Shown here: positions 31,421 to 39,499 of the stretch, piece by piece
Position numbering within the stretch: position 1 is the stretch's first letter
How the letters are laid out: each line of letters opens with the position of its first letter
From: Thermoplasmata archaeon
GTDB taxonomy: Archaea > Thermoplasmatota > Thermoplasmata > Thermoplasmatales > Thermoplasmataceae
Direction of reading: 5' to 3'
Assembly (NCBI GenBank): GCA_021811525.1
Contig: JAJZOK010000068.1
Coordinates: forward strand, 1-39,499
DNA: 39,499 nt
Notes under the pieces: generated by a model
The model's database searches: none
Told to the model about the DNA's origin: nothing
The model's input: only the letters and a program-made list of their open reading frames with translations
Position numbers and translations under genes: made by a program

Positions 31421-32014
31421 ATGGGTGTTCTTATGATCAGGGCAGAATACCAGGCGAAGGATCTAGACAGCATAACCTGGAAGGATTTTGAAACCTTATT
31501 CAACAAGTATGGGGGAGTCCAGGCTGGATGCTGGTGCATGTATTACCACAGGACAGGCGGGAGCCCTGGAAAAACGCAGGAAGAAAGGACTGAAAGAAAC
31601 CACCGTGACATCAGGGACCTTGTATTTACCGGAAGGAACCGGAGTGTCATCATATATCATGATGGCAAGGCAATTGCCTCTGCACAGTACGGGACCAGTG
31701 AAGAACTTCCCCGCCCCGGAAACGGCAGGAACTACAGGGGCCTGAACCTCCCGGAGGCAAAGAAAAGGCTCTGGAGAATCACTTGTTTTTTTGTGGACAA
31801 ACAGTACAGGAGAAAAGGTGTTTCCAGCTTCGCCCTGGATGAAATACTGAAGAGAATTAAATCACAGGGAGGGGGGATTGTTGAGGCGTTCCCTGTTACT
31901 AATTTCAAAGCGGTAAGCGTGTGGTTCGGCCTGATCTCCATGTATAGGGAAAGAGGCTTCCAGACTGTTGCCCAACTTGGGCGAAGTACATTACTTGTAA
32001 GAAAAGAGATATAA
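31421..32014 (+). CDS. GNAT-family N-acetyltransferase
   Basis: A 197-residue protein with the acetyl-CoA-binding core (ITCFFVDKQYRRKGVSSFAL, with RRKGVS as the P-loop-like segment) and a C-terminal alpha/beta half. A conserved-looking GCWCMYYH segment (about 35-42) near the N-terminus is typical of a GNAT subgroup I cannot name with certainty. An internal ATG at 31433 (MIRAEYQ) is an alternative start. It lies between the SPFH operon and the acetolactate-synthase-like gene on the same strand. Acceptor unknown. Confidence 0.82.
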   Translation: MGVLMIRAEYQAKDLDSITWKDFETLFNKYGGVQAGCWCMYYHRTGGSPGKTQEERTERNHRDIRDLVFTGRNRSVIIYHDGKAIASAQYGTSEELPRPGNGRNYRGLNLPEAKKRLWRITCFFVDKQYRRKGVSSFALDEILKRIKSQGGGIVEAFPVTNFKAVSVWFGLISMYRERGFQTVAQLGRSTLLVRKEI

Positions 32015-32079
32015 TTTCTCCTCCCGGAACCCAGAACCATTACACTAATAAGGGGTGGGTCAATGTTAAATTGATATAG

Positions 32080-33654
32080 TTGAAAGCGAGCGATCTCTTT
32101 GTAAAAGCCCTTGAGAATGAGGAAGTGAAGTTTATTTTTGGCCTTCCGGGAGAGGAGAATATCGATCTGTTGGACTCCTTGAACGGATCAGGAATCAAGT
32201 TCATCACCACCAGGCATGAGCAGGGAGCTGCATTCATGGCCGATGTATATGGCAGGTTAACTGGGAAGCCTGGGGTCTGCCTTTCCACTCTCGGCCCTGG
32301 CGCCTCTAACCTTGTTACAGGGGTGGCAAATGCACATCTTGACAAAGTTCCAGTTGTTGCCCTCACAGGGCAGACTGCCAGAAACAAGCTTCACAAGGAA
32401 TCTCATCAGAATGTCGACACCCTGAAATTATTCTCCGGCATCACAAAATACAATCAGGCAGTCATTCTGCCGGAGACAATTCCTGAAATCGTAAGGAAGT
32501 CTTTTGCCACATCCATGAGGGAGACGCCGGGTGCATCGCACATACAACTTCCACAGGATGTTGCAGCTTCGGAAGTGGAGGAAATTGAGATGTTGCATAT
32601 CCCCACTGAGAAAGTGCCGACTGTATCCCCAGTTCTCATAAAAGAGGCAGCTGAAGCAATCAATAAAGCCAAAAACCCAATTATACTGGCCGGAAACGGA
32701 GTCATTCGTTCCAAGGCATGGAAAGAGGTCAGAGATTTAGTCGACAGTACTAATGTTCCTATTGTAGGCACATTTATGGCAAAGGGAATAGTGCCCTTCA
32801 ACCATCCCAGAAATCTCTTCATTGTCGGCGGAAAACCGTATCCTCCCGGGATGAGGCCGCTCCACTCTTCAGACTTGGTTATAGCGATTGGATTTGACCT
32901 CGTGGAATATGACCCTATAACCTGGAACGCAGACCGGTCCAGGCAGATCATCAATATCCACAGTTTTGCCGCGGAACTGGATGAGCATTTTCCAGTCTCA
33001 GTGGACATGACCGGGGACATAGCCCTGACCATCAGGGAACTTGCACAACTTGTGGATAAGAGAAAGGATACTACTGTTCACGATGAAATCAGGGAAAGAA
33101 GACTAAGGGAAATGACAGAGATCAAGGATAAATCAGAAGTTATGCCCAAAGCGGTGATGAAGGCACTTACCAGGGACCTACCGGAAAATACTGTTCTCAT
33201 ATCTGATGTTGGGCTCCACAAGGTCTGGGTCTCCCGATGGTACCATCCCTCAAAAGCAGGAAAAACAATCATTTTCAATGGCTTTGCCTCCATGGGCGGC
33301 TCACTGCCGGGGGCGATTGCTGCAAAACTTGCGTGCCCGCAGGATACAGTGGTATCAGTATGCGGAGATGGTGGTTTCATGATGAATGTTCAGGAACTTG
33401 AAACTGCCACAAGGCTGGGCCTGAAATTTGCGGTGGTTTTATTCAATGACGGAAAATTCAGCCTGATAGAGAAGGAACAGATTGACAATGGCTTCAAGCC
33501 CTCCAATATATCATTTAACAATCCTGATTTCGGGCTGCTGGCCAAAAGCTTTGGAATCCATCACGAACTTTGCACCAGTGAGAAGGAATTCGATTCTGCC
33601 CTGCAGGGGTTCCTGAAAGAGGAAAAACTTACCCTAATTGAAGTGAAGCGCTGA
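32080..33654 (+). CDS. Acetolactate synthase-like ThDP-dependent enzyme
   Basis: A 524-residue enzyme of the acetohydroxyacid synthase/AlsS superfamily. The cofactor-activating Glu is E47 in RHEQGAAFMADVYGR. The central Rossmann-like domain includes PIILAGNGVIRSKAWKEV. The ThDP/Mg motif begins CGDGGFMMNVQELET (G429-D430-G431) and ends near VVLFND. It condenses two pyruvates to acetolactate, but other ThDP reactions occur in this family. No small regulatory subunit (IlvN) is adjacent, which fits a catabolic type. Start is TTG at 32080, the first start after an in-frame block. Confidence 0.88.
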   Translation: MKASDLFVKALENEEVKFIFGLPGEENIDLLDSLNGSGIKFITTRHEQGAAFMADVYGRLTGKPGVCLSTLGPGASNLVTGVANAHLDKVPVVALTGQTARNKLHKESHQNVDTLKLFSGITKYNQAVILPETIPEIVRKSFATSMRETPGASHIQLPQDVAASEVEEIEMLHIPTEKVPTVSPVLIKEAAEAINKAKNPIILAGNGVIRSKAWKEVRDLVDSTNVPIVGTFMAKGIVPFNHPRNLFIVGGKPYPPGMRPLHSSDLVIAIGFDLVEYDPITWNADRSRQIINIHSFAAELDEHFPVSVDMTGDIALTIRELAQLVDKRKDTTVHDEIRERRLREMTEIKDKSEVMPKAVMKALTRDLPENTVLISDVGLHKVWVSRWYHPSKAGKTIIFNGFASMGGSLPGAIAAKLACPQDTVVSVCGDGGFMMNVQELETATRLGLKFAVVLFNDGKFSLIEKEQIDNGFKPSNISFNNPDFGLLAKSFGIHHELCTSEKEFDSALQGFLKEEKLTLIEVKR

Positions 33655-33707
33655 TATGAAACATTCCTATTTTATAAATGTTCTAAACTACATTGCTGGC
33701 AGGCTAA

Positions 33708-33717
33708 CCTTAATAAT
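33708..33717 (+). promoter_or_regulatory. TATA element of the GGR-like gene
   Basis: CCTTAATAAT is centred about 31 bp before the ATG at 33745, leaving a leader of only a few bases. The gene is therefore probably not dependent on read-through from the upstream ThDP enzyme. Confidence 0.4.
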
Positions 33718-33744
33718 CCATTACTCATAGCCCAGATTAGACCA

Positions 33745-34785
33745 ATGACATTCGACTATGATGCAATCGTGATAGGTGCTGGAACAGGAGGACTTGCTGC
33801 CGGCATTGCTCTTAAGCAGGGCGGAAAAAAGTACTTGATTCTTGACAAGAAGGAGGAAATAGGGCTACCAGTAAGATCAACCGGAGCAGTTTCCATGGAA
33901 TGGGTCAAGAAGATAGGCATGCCTACCGATCCCAATATCGTCAGGTCTTTGATTAAATCAATCTGGTTCAGGACAGATACAGGAAAGGACATTTCCCTTA
34001 AGTACGAACATCCTGTTGGCCTGGTTTATGATTTTACGACTTACGAGAAATTTCTTTCAAAAGAGATGGCGGGTGACCTAGATATACAGATGAAGACGAG
34101 AGTCACATCAGTTGAAGGCAACGAAGTTACCACCGATGGGGAAACGCTCACTGCAAAGCATATTGTGATGGCAGCTGGCCCCCAGTCAACTTTTGGCGAA
34201 AAACTCTCGAGGGACAATGTACTTGTTGCGTATGAGGAAGTGAGGGAACTTCCCAAAAGGGAAGATTACGAAATGATCCTTTGGTTCAGTGACAAAGCTC
34301 CTGGCGGATATTTCTGGGATTTTGCAGACACCGACAGCACAAGAAAGATCGGTGTTTGCTATTACCCGAAGACTCCAGCAAAGCCCAAGGATGTTCTTTC
34401 CGAATTTACGAGAAATTTCCCTGAAGTGGATGGCAAACTGGTCAGCACAATAGCCCACCAGATACCGCTGGGTCCACCTCTTGAGACCGTAGTCAGGGAA
34501 AACCGCCTTTATGTTGGCGACATGGTAAATGCTGTCCTGAATACAACTGCAGGTGGCTTGCAGGGGGCATTCTGGAGTGGAATGGCAGCAGGCAGGGCAA
34601 TAGTCCAGGATAACCCGTCTCTGTATCAGGGCACCTGGGATAGTGATATCAGGCCTTGGCTAATGAAACACCACGAACTTCACAGGCGCATGAATAAAAA
34701 CGGTGCAAAATCCATTGGCAGGCTGATGACCATGGCAAAGTTCATGCCAAAGTCAATGCAGAAAAAAGTTTTCGGCGGCCTTTAA
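33745..34785 (+). CDS. Geranylgeranyl reductase-like FAD-dependent oxidoreductase
   Basis: A 346-residue flavoprotein: FAD motif GAGTGG (11-16) with the trailing E/D pattern (ILDKKEEIG), the GGR-like PVRSTGAVS segment, GYFWDFADTDSTRKIGV (matching the YxWxFPxxxxxxxG block) and a C-terminal GDMVNAVLNTTAGGLQGAFWSG FAD-contact region. GGRs saturate the isoprenoid chains of archaeal lipids. This one is shorter than a typical GGR (about 390-450), and a cysteine common in the PVRC motif is Ser here, so it may be a paralogue with another substrate. Confidence 0.82.
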   Translation: MTFDYDAIVIGAGTGGLAAGIALKQGGKKYLILDKKEEIGLPVRSTGAVSMEWVKKIGMPTDPNIVRSLIKSIWFRTDTGKDISLKYEHPVGLVYDFTTYEKFLSKEMAGDLDIQMKTRVTSVEGNEVTTDGETLTAKHIVMAAGPQSTFGEKLSRDNVLVAYEEVRELPKREDYEMILWFSDKAPGGYFWDFADTDSTRKIGVCYYPKTPAKPKDVLSEFTRNFPEVDGKLVSTIAHQIPLGPPLETVVRENRLYVGDMVNAVLNTTAGGLQGAFWSGMAAGRAIVQDNPSLYQGTWDSDIRPWLMKHHELHRRMNKNGAKSIGRLMTMAKFMPKSMQKKVFGGL

Positions 34786-34787
34786 TC

Positions 34788-34793
34788 TTTTTT
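34788..34793. terminator. T-tract between convergent genes
   Basis: Six T residues in CTTTTTTAAAGG sit between the stops of the convergent GGR-like and GAPDH genes, which are only 15 bp apart. It could terminate the plus-strand transcript; support is composition and location only. Confidence 0.3.
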
Positions 34794-34800
34794 AAAGGTT

Positions 34801-35805
34801 TCACGCGATTCCAAGTGTGGAATCGGTGATCCTAATGGATTCTTCTTTTGAGGTATTGCCTGTCATAACCCTGATTGCATCCACATTTTCAGGGACAACA
34901 ATGCTCTCTTGGTGGACTGCCTGAATGTAGGAAAGTGTACCACTGTTGACGTGTGCGCTGTCTTTCCAAATGGCGAGCTCGAACAGGTCTGATCTTTCTC
35001 GTCCTATTTCCCTGGCAAAATCCATGATTTGCGCCGTAGACCTGTATCCGTCTTTAGAGTTGAAAAGTTTTATCCTTTTGTATTTTCCCCATAACTCCAG
35101 AACTTCCTTGGCCGAGGCTTCTTTTGCCAGGTCCACAAGTACAACATGGGTGTGCATCAGTGTTGTTGGAACCTTTAATGCCATGGAATCTATGTTTAAG
35201 TCCCTGATTATGGTCTTTGCGTCAATGGCATGATGTGAAGGGAATGAAAAGCTAGGCTCTATGGCATTCATTGGTCCCTTTTTGTGGTCATTTGGATCGG
35301 TACCCCTCCGCACAAGAGTTGCATTAACTTTCCTTATGCCAAGTTCGCTGTATATGGGGTAAAGGCTCCTCATAAGGGCTGTGGTGTTGCATGAAACAAC
35401 TCTTACAAAGCTCTTCCCTCTTGCCTCGTCATAATTGGCATAGGCATTGAAACTGACATCGGCAACAGTTTCCTTTTCTCCGCCCTGAAAGACTGCCTTA
35501 ACATTATGCTTCCTGTAAAGCTCCTTGTTCTGGTCCCCCATCCCTTCCGGCGTGGCATCAACTACAATATCGCAGCCATTGAGCAAATCCTTGACTGTTC
35601 CGTGGATCTTTATCCCACTCTCCTCGAAAGTTTTCACGCCACCATCATCAGAAACGTATAGCTTGTGTTTCTGTGCAGCTATTCTCGACAGGTAATCAGG
35701 TGTTCTTTTCACGACACCCACAATCTGCATGTCTTTCTGCTTTGAAACAGCGTCTGCCACTCTTTTCCCTATGGTTCCGTATCCGTTAATGGCCACTTTA
35801 ATCAT
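34801..35805 (-). CDS. gap: Glyceraldehyde-3-phosphate dehydrogenase, archaeal type II
   Basis: A 334-residue phosphorylating GAPDH. N-terminal Rossmann motif NGYGTIGKRV (7-16), catalytic Cys139 in VVSCNTTAL, and the archaeal RRGTDPNDHKKGP segment that helps position substrate phosphate. It interconverts glyceraldehyde 3-phosphate and 1,3-bisphosphoglycerate. If the organism uses a non-phosphorylative Entner-Doudoroff route, as known in Thermoplasma, this enzyme would mainly serve gluconeogenesis (inference). Length and motifs are normal for archaeal GAPDH. Confidence 0.95.
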   Translation of the reverse strand: MIKVAINGYGTIGKRVADAVSKQKDMQIVGVVKRTPDYLSRIAAQKHKLYVSDDGGVKTFEESGIKIHGTVKDLLNGCDIVVDATPEGMGDQNKELYRKHNVKAVFQGGEKETVADVSFNAYANYDEARGKSFVRVVSCNTTALMRSLYPIYSELGIRKVNATLVRRGTDPNDHKKGPMNAIEPSFSFPSHHAIDAKTIIRDLNIDSMALKVPTTLMHTHVVLVDLAKEASAKEVLELWGKYKRIKLFNSKDGYRSTAQIMDFAREIGRERSDLFELAIWKDSAHVNSGTLSYIQAVHQESIVVPENVDAIRVMTGNTSKEESIRITDSTLGIA

Positions 35806-35957
35806 GTAGAACGTCTGTTAAATGGTACGGGAAGAAATATTACTTTCCATTATAGCGCAAAAGGAAAACATTGAGACGTCTCCCCGGGTATATTTGGCAG
35901 TCTTAACTTCCGATTCTAGTATATAAAAAAAGAAGCAGGCAATGACTCTTGCACACC

Positions 35958-36557
35958 CTACGCCGCACTTAGGATTTCATAAGCAGGTATGCAGGAATCC
36001 TTCTTGAGTATCAATATGGTCTCGTTGGAGCAGGAAATCAACTGCAGGATGTTAATGCCCCTTGCATAAAGTTTGTGGGTTATCCTCATTATGAAGCCTG
36101 GGGTTGACTCTATTTCACTTGGTGAGTATATATGGATCATGCTGACATGGCTATCCACACTGACCTCTTCACTCTCCTGCGGGAGTTTCTGTTCCATCTC
36201 ATCCACTATGTAAACCACGCTTCCCTCCAGAAATGTGGCAGAAATATACTTGAGGTGAAGTGGTTTATTTGCACTTACTACACTGACCTTGTCCTGCAAG
36301 GAAATCTTGCTTTTTCTCAAGAGTTCGTCAGCTTTGTTTTTTGTCCTGACCCCTATTTTCCTGTCCTTCATTCGATTAAGGGCTGCCCTGACGGAGATGG
36401 GGTTCAATTGCCTGTTTTCGGCTGTGATGTTTTTGGAGAGTTTGCTTATGTTAAGCAAGTTCTGTTCCAGCGCCAAAAATATTTCAGGGTTCTCCCTAAG
36501 GTAAATTTGTACAGCTTCTTCCACGTCTTTCGGCCCTCCCTTTCCTTCTTTAACCAC
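35958..36557 (-). CDS. ACT-domain protein, likely amino acid-responsive regulator
   Basis: A 199-residue protein with an N-terminal helical region (about 10-90, GPKDVEEAVQIYLRENPEIF, resembling a regulatory HTH-like domain) and a C-terminal ACT domain (about 140-195: SMIHIYSPSEIESTPGFIMRI, then NILQLISCSNETILILKK). ACT domains bind amino acids; the architecture resembles COG2150, described as predicted regulators of amino-acid metabolism. The GTG start at 36557 is divergent from argG. It could respond to arginine or aspartate levels and act on argGH, but this is inference from position. Confidence 0.8.
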   Translation of the reverse strand: MVKEGKGGPKDVEEAVQIYLRENPEIFLALEQNLLNISKLSKNITAENRQLNPISVRAALNRMKDRKIGVRTKNKADELLRKSKISLQDKVSVVSANKPLHLKYISATFLEGSVVYIVDEMEQKLPQESEEVSVDSHVSMIHIYSPSEIESTPGFIMRITHKLYARGINILQLISCSNETILILKKDSCIPAYEILSAA

Positions 36558-36582
36558 AAAAAAGTGATAGCATATATCTAAA

Positions 36583-36621
36583 TTAACATTTTCACATCAA
36601 GAATAACATAACTAATGTTAA
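36583..36621. promoter_or_regulatory. Inverted repeat TTAACATT/AATGTTAA between the ACT-domain gene and argG
   Basis: TTAACATT (36583-36590) and its exact complement AATGTTAA (36614-36621) are centred 31 bp apart, about three helical turns. The left arm overlaps a TATA-like region of the ACT gene and the right arm lies 23-30 bp upstream of the argG TATA element. TAACAT also recurs at 36604-36609. This is a candidate operator for divergent control; 8-bp A/T-rich matches also occur by chance. Confidence 0.4.
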
Positions 36622-36643
36622 AAACATACAGATTGATGCTTTT

Positions 36644-36653
36644 CTTTATATTA
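36644..36653 (+). promoter_or_regulatory. TATA element of argG
   Basis: CTTTATATTA is centred about 26 bp upstream of the argG ATG at 36675, fitting leaderless initiation of the argGH transcript. Confidence 0.5.
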
Positions 36654-36674
36654 AATTCATCCTGAAGGCGAAGC

Positions 36675-37895
36675 ATGGAGAAAAAAGCACTTCTGCTTTA
36701 CTCGGGTGGCTTAGACACTTCGGTTATGATAAAGTGGCTACAGGAAAAACTTGGGTACGAAGTTTCAACACTGACACTGGATGTTGGTCAGGAGAAAAAC
36801 AACCTTAAACAGATTGCTGAGAAGGCCCGTGGCCTGGGGGCAGTCGAGACAATTACAAAAGATGTTACCAGCACGTTTGCTGAAGACTACGTTTCACTGG
36901 GAATCCTTGGAGATGCCCTTTATGAGGGCTCCTATCCACTTTCAACAAGCCTGGCAAGGCCACTGATGGCAAAGGAGGCAGTTGATGTAGCCCACCTGCT
37001 GGATTGTGACACTATCGTCCATGGAAGCACGGGGAAGGGAAACGATCAGGTCAGGTTTGAGGTTTCCATCCGCGCTCTTGATGAGAGCCTGAAAGTCATA
37101 GCACCAGTGAGGGATATGAACATGAATCGGGACGAGGAGATAGAATACGCCAAAACCCATGGGATTGAGGTTCCTTTTGGCGGAAAATATTCAGTTGATG
37201 AAAATCTCTGGGGCAGGTCAGTGGAAGGTTCTACCATAGAGCACATCTCTCTGCCGGTACCACGGGATGCATACCAATGGGTTACATATCCGGAAAATGC
37301 AAAGGAAACCCCGGACATTGTCAGGATAGATTTCGAGCAGGGGCTCCCTGTCGCACTCAATGGTATCTCTTTGTCCCTTCGTGACATAATCATTTCACTG
37401 AACACCATCGCAGGCTCAAATGGCATAGGATCCATTGAGGTGATAGAGAACAGGGTGGTTGGAATTAAGAGCCATGAATTCTACGAATGCCCCGCGGCAA
37501 TAACTATACTCAAGGGCCACAAGTACCTTGAATCTGCAGTCCTAAACAAGAAGGAGCTCAGCCTCAAATCCTATATTGACAACCAGCTCTCTGAGTATAT
37601 TTACTCAGGCCTATGGTTTGATCCGGTGATGGACCATATCTGGGCAATGGAGAAAAGCCTGAATGAGAATGTAAACGGAACAGTCAATCTCAAGCTGTAC
37701 AAGGGGAGTGTAACGCCAATGGGTATAGAGAGCAAGTCAGCAGTATATGACATTTCTCTCTCCAGCTATGGAAAAGGCCAGACATTTGACCAGGCAAAGT
37801 CTCCCGGTTACATCTATGTCTTCGGCAATGAGACAGTCCTCACAAGGAAAGCCAGGTCCAGAATAAAAGAACAGCCAGAGATCCGGATTGAATAG
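36675..37895 (+). CDS. argG: Argininosuccinate synthase
   Basis: A 406-residue ArgG. The ATP-pyrophosphatase motif LLYSGGLDTSVM lies at 6-17, with VHGSTGKGNDQVRFE and the later YSVDENLWGRSVEGSTIEH substrate-binding stretch. It joins citrulline and aspartate with ATP to make argininosuccinate, the penultimate step of arginine synthesis. Length is normal. Two bases separate its stop from argH, so the two enzymes are made from one transcript. Confidence 0.97.
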   Translation: MEKKALLLYSGGLDTSVMIKWLQEKLGYEVSTLTLDVGQEKNNLKQIAEKARGLGAVETITKDVTSTFAEDYVSLGILGDALYEGSYPLSTSLARPLMAKEAVDVAHLLDCDTIVHGSTGKGNDQVRFEVSIRALDESLKVIAPVRDMNMNRDEEIEYAKTHGIEVPFGGKYSVDENLWGRSVEGSTIEHISLPVPRDAYQWVTYPENAKETPDIVRIDFEQGLPVALNGISLSLRDIIISLNTIAGSNGIGSIEVIENRVVGIKSHEFYECPAAITILKGHKYLESAVLNKKELSLKSYIDNQLSEYIYSGLWFDPVMDHIWAMEKSLNENVNGTVNLKLYKGSVTPMGIESKSAVYDISLSSYGKGQTFDQAKSPGYIYVFGNETVLTRKARSRIKEQPEIRIE

Positions 37896-37897
37896 TT

Positions 37898-39247
37898 ATG
37901 GCGAGAATTTGGGGAGGAGGCCTTTCAGATGAGGATACCCCGCATCTGGAGGACTTGATGATAACAGAGGACAATGAGGCAGATTCATACCTGATCGGAT
38001 ACGAAATACTTGGCCTCATCTCATATCATATAGAACTCTCCAAAAACAACGTTATCCCGAGACAGGAATCTGAGGAACTGTTGAGTGCACTCCTCAACCT
38101 ATACGATAACATTCCGACAAGCGTGAAGGGCTTTGAAGATGTGCATTCCCTGGTCGATTCTGAAATAAACAGTGCAACCAGTTTTGGCAGCGACCTCCGA
38201 ATTTTCCTGTCAAGGAATGACCAGAGTCACTTTGACATCAGATCCTTTTACCTTGACAGGCTGCTCGAGATGGGCCAGAGCCTGGTGGAAATTTCCAGCA
38301 CAATCAAAAGACGGTTTGAAAATGCAGAAGGATTTATGGCTGGCTACACACACTACAGACAGGCAATGCCTGTTTCTTTCAAGACTTACTTCGACTATCT
38401 CTCTGGAATATTCGCGGATCTTGCAGAAGACTGCCTTCTTTTGTATGGTAAACTTTCGATATCTTCACCTCTAGGTTATGGTTCAGGGTATGGTTCACCG
38501 GTAACGGTAGACATGTCACAGGTTGGGAAGTCTCTTGGATACAAGGGTAACTTTGGAAATCCAATGAAGGGATCATTTTACAGAGGTCTCGATGACGTTG
38601 AAGTCTCCTTTTTGATATCAAAAATTATGCTTGCAATTTCTAGAATTTCCCAGGATCTCATTATGTACAGTTCTGACGAATTTAACTTTCTGGAGTTGCC
38701 AAAGGGATACACGACTGGTAGCTCCCTTATGCCAAACAAAAAGAACCCAGATTTCTTGGAAATGCTTCAGGGATATGCCGCTGAAGCATCTGGAACAATG
38801 TTTACTACTTTTTCAGTACTATTTAACAAGGGTTCTGGTTACCATCGGGAATTTCAACTTTCCAAGGATAAAACTATGGCATTCACATTAAGGGCAATTA
38901 AGATCCTGAAAGCTCTCCTCGCCTTATTCGCAGGAATTAAGATAGATAGTGACAAGGCGAAGTCCTTGATGAAAAATCCGACATACGCTACAATGGCTGC
39001 TTATGTTAAGTTCAGTGAAGAGGGAAAGTGGAAAGATGCCTACCGTTACATCGGAGCCAAGTTAAAGTCCGGGGAACCAGTGGCAGAATACTGCCCGGAT
39101 TCTTATGTTGAGACAAACCTAAATGAACTCCATAATTTGCAGCAAAATATAGAGGCCTTAATTCAAACAAAAAGGAACATAGAGGCTGAATTAATTAAAA
39201 CTGCAAGGGAATTTATAAAGCAAAAGAAAAGCTTGAATATTAATTGA
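37898..39247 (+). CDS. argH: Argininosuccinate lyase
   Basis: A 449-residue fumarase/aspartase-superfamily enzyme. The signature GSSLMPNKKNPD (about 273-284) carries the catalytic Ser. Substrate-binding elements include the early IWGGG, SRNDQSH and GYTHYRQAMP blocks. It splits argininosuccinate to arginine and fumarate. Length fits ArgH. It directly follows argG with a 2-base gap. The C-terminus is lysine-rich and helical. Confidence 0.96.
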   Translation: MARIWGGGLSDEDTPHLEDLMITEDNEADSYLIGYEILGLISYHIELSKNNVIPRQESEELLSALLNLYDNIPTSVKGFEDVHSLVDSEINSATSFGSDLRIFLSRNDQSHFDIRSFYLDRLLEMGQSLVEISSTIKRRFENAEGFMAGYTHYRQAMPVSFKTYFDYLSGIFADLAEDCLLLYGKLSISSPLGYGSGYGSPVTVDMSQVGKSLGYKGNFGNPMKGSFYRGLDDVEVSFLISKIMLAISRISQDLIMYSSDEFNFLELPKGYTTGSSLMPNKKNPDFLEMLQGYAAEASGTMFTTFSVLFNKGSGYHREFQLSKDKTMAFTLRAIKILKALLALFAGIKIDSDKAKSLMKNPTYATMAAYVKFSEEGKWKDAYRYIGAKLKSGEPVAEYCPDSYVETNLNELHNLQQNIEALIQTKRNIEAELIKTAREFIKQKKSLNIN

Positions 39248-39330
39248 TATGTGTACTCCAGTGGCCATTGTACCTTAATGTGCCATTTTATTACAAAAAT
39301 TGTATCAATGTTTCAATTCTTTAACATTAC

Positions 39331-39340
39331 TATTTTAAAT
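39331..39340 (+). promoter_or_regulatory. TATA element of the truncated secreted-protein gene
   Basis: TATTTTAAAT lies about 58 bp before the ATG at 39394. With start-site spacing near 26 bp this predicts a leader of about 30 nt, containing AGGAAG ahead of the ATG, so this gene appears to have a leadered mRNA unlike most others here. A copy of TTAACATT (39321-39328) is just upstream. Confidence 0.4.
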
Positions 39341-39393
39341 GCGTGAGAGTTATTGTATCGCACTATCTATTAATAGTGACAGGAAGCAAAAAA

Positions 39394-39499
39394 ATGAAAA
39401 TATCGAAAATTTCTGTGATTGCCGTGGCCGTTATTTTTATGGCAACATCAGGCACGCTATTGTTGAACAGCTCTGCGCAAGGCACTGGAGCCAATGCAC
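39394..39499 (+). CDS. N-terminus of a secreted protein (cut by window end)
   Basis: The frame from ATG at 39394 is open to the window edge (35 codons). It encodes a signal-peptide-like start, MKISKISVIAVAVIFMATSG, then a Leu-rich and Ser/Ala region ending in QGTGANA. A Shine-Dalgarno-like AGGAAG lies 6-13 bp upstream. Nothing of the mature protein is visible, so its function cannot be judged. Confidence 0.55.
   Translation, partial: MKISKISVIAVAVIFMATSGTLLLNSSAQGTGANA

Noticed and set aside
35806..35957. Gap between GAPDH and the ACT-domain gene
   Set aside because: A/T-rich stretches are present, but no gene, RNA fold or clear promoter can be defended beyond a possible GAPDH TATA element.
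1..39499. CRISPR arrays, IS elements, integrases, attachment sites
   Set aside because: No regularly spaced direct repeats, transposase or recombinase motifs, or tRNA genes that could host an integration were seen on either strand.

Overview
The window comes from an archaeon. Archaea-type information-processing genes (uS15, the Nep1 rRNA methyltransferase, an archaeal PheT, a RecJ/GAN-like DHH protein), an AglB oligosaccharyltransferase, archaeal type II GAPDH and a geranylgeranyl-reductase-like flavoprotein all point that way. So do TATA elements sitting about 22-28 bp in front of start codons with no room for a leader (leaderless transcripts), and many GTG/TTG starts. Gene content and the moderate G+C suggest Thermoplasmatales or a relative; the order is inference, the domain is firm. 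I see no CRISPR array, transposase, IS element, tRNA or rRNA gene. The window looks like chromosomal backbone with lineage-specific genes mixed in.

Layout. 1-3.8 kb: a tandem ribbon-helix-helix protein, pheT, then a divergent pair made of a cytoplasmic winged-helix/substrate-binding-protein fusion and a stand-alone AAA-associated C-terminal domain, both built from parts of nitrate/sulfonate-type ABC importers. 3.9-11.0 kb: a 2108-residue AglB whose catalytic part carries more than 1000 extra residues of beta-rich, sequon-rich extracellular sequence, translationally coupled to a small secreted membrane-anchored protein. 11.0-14.5 kb: RuvC-fold protein, RecJ-like protein, uS15 and Nep1 on the minus strand, then a small divergent ORF. 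14.6-17.3 kb: a UvrD-type helicase fused to a RecB-like nuclease. 17.5-24.7 kb, minus strand: HtpX, a heterodimeric ABC exporter, and a three-gene ABC-2 transporter operon that begins with a membrane-anchored glycoprotein.

24.9-26.2 kb: a chorismate mutase fusion and prephenate dehydrogenase (tyrosine/phenylalanine synthesis), with a suspicious T6 tract at the N-terminus of the first. 26.2-28.4 kb, minus strand: AzlD/AzlC amino-acid exporter, a 59-residue RHH-like protein with a duplicated start-region element, and a short-chain dehydrogenase. 28.7-31.4 kb: a three-gene operon of a helical protein, an SPFH protein with zinc ribbons and a second zinc-ribbon protein, resembling bacterial PspA-associated YdjG/YdjI modules. 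31.4-34.8 kb: GNAT acetyltransferase, acetolactate-synthase-like ThDP enzyme, GGR-like flavoprotein. 34.8-39.5 kb: GAPDH, an ACT-domain regulator divergent from argG-argH with an inverted repeat between them, and the start of a secreted protein cut by the window edge.

The most unusual content is the HTH/binding-protein plus AAA_assoc_C pair, the giant AglB, the SPFH/zinc-ribbon operon, the chorismate mutase fusion with its possible frameshift, and the small RHH-like gene with its repeats.
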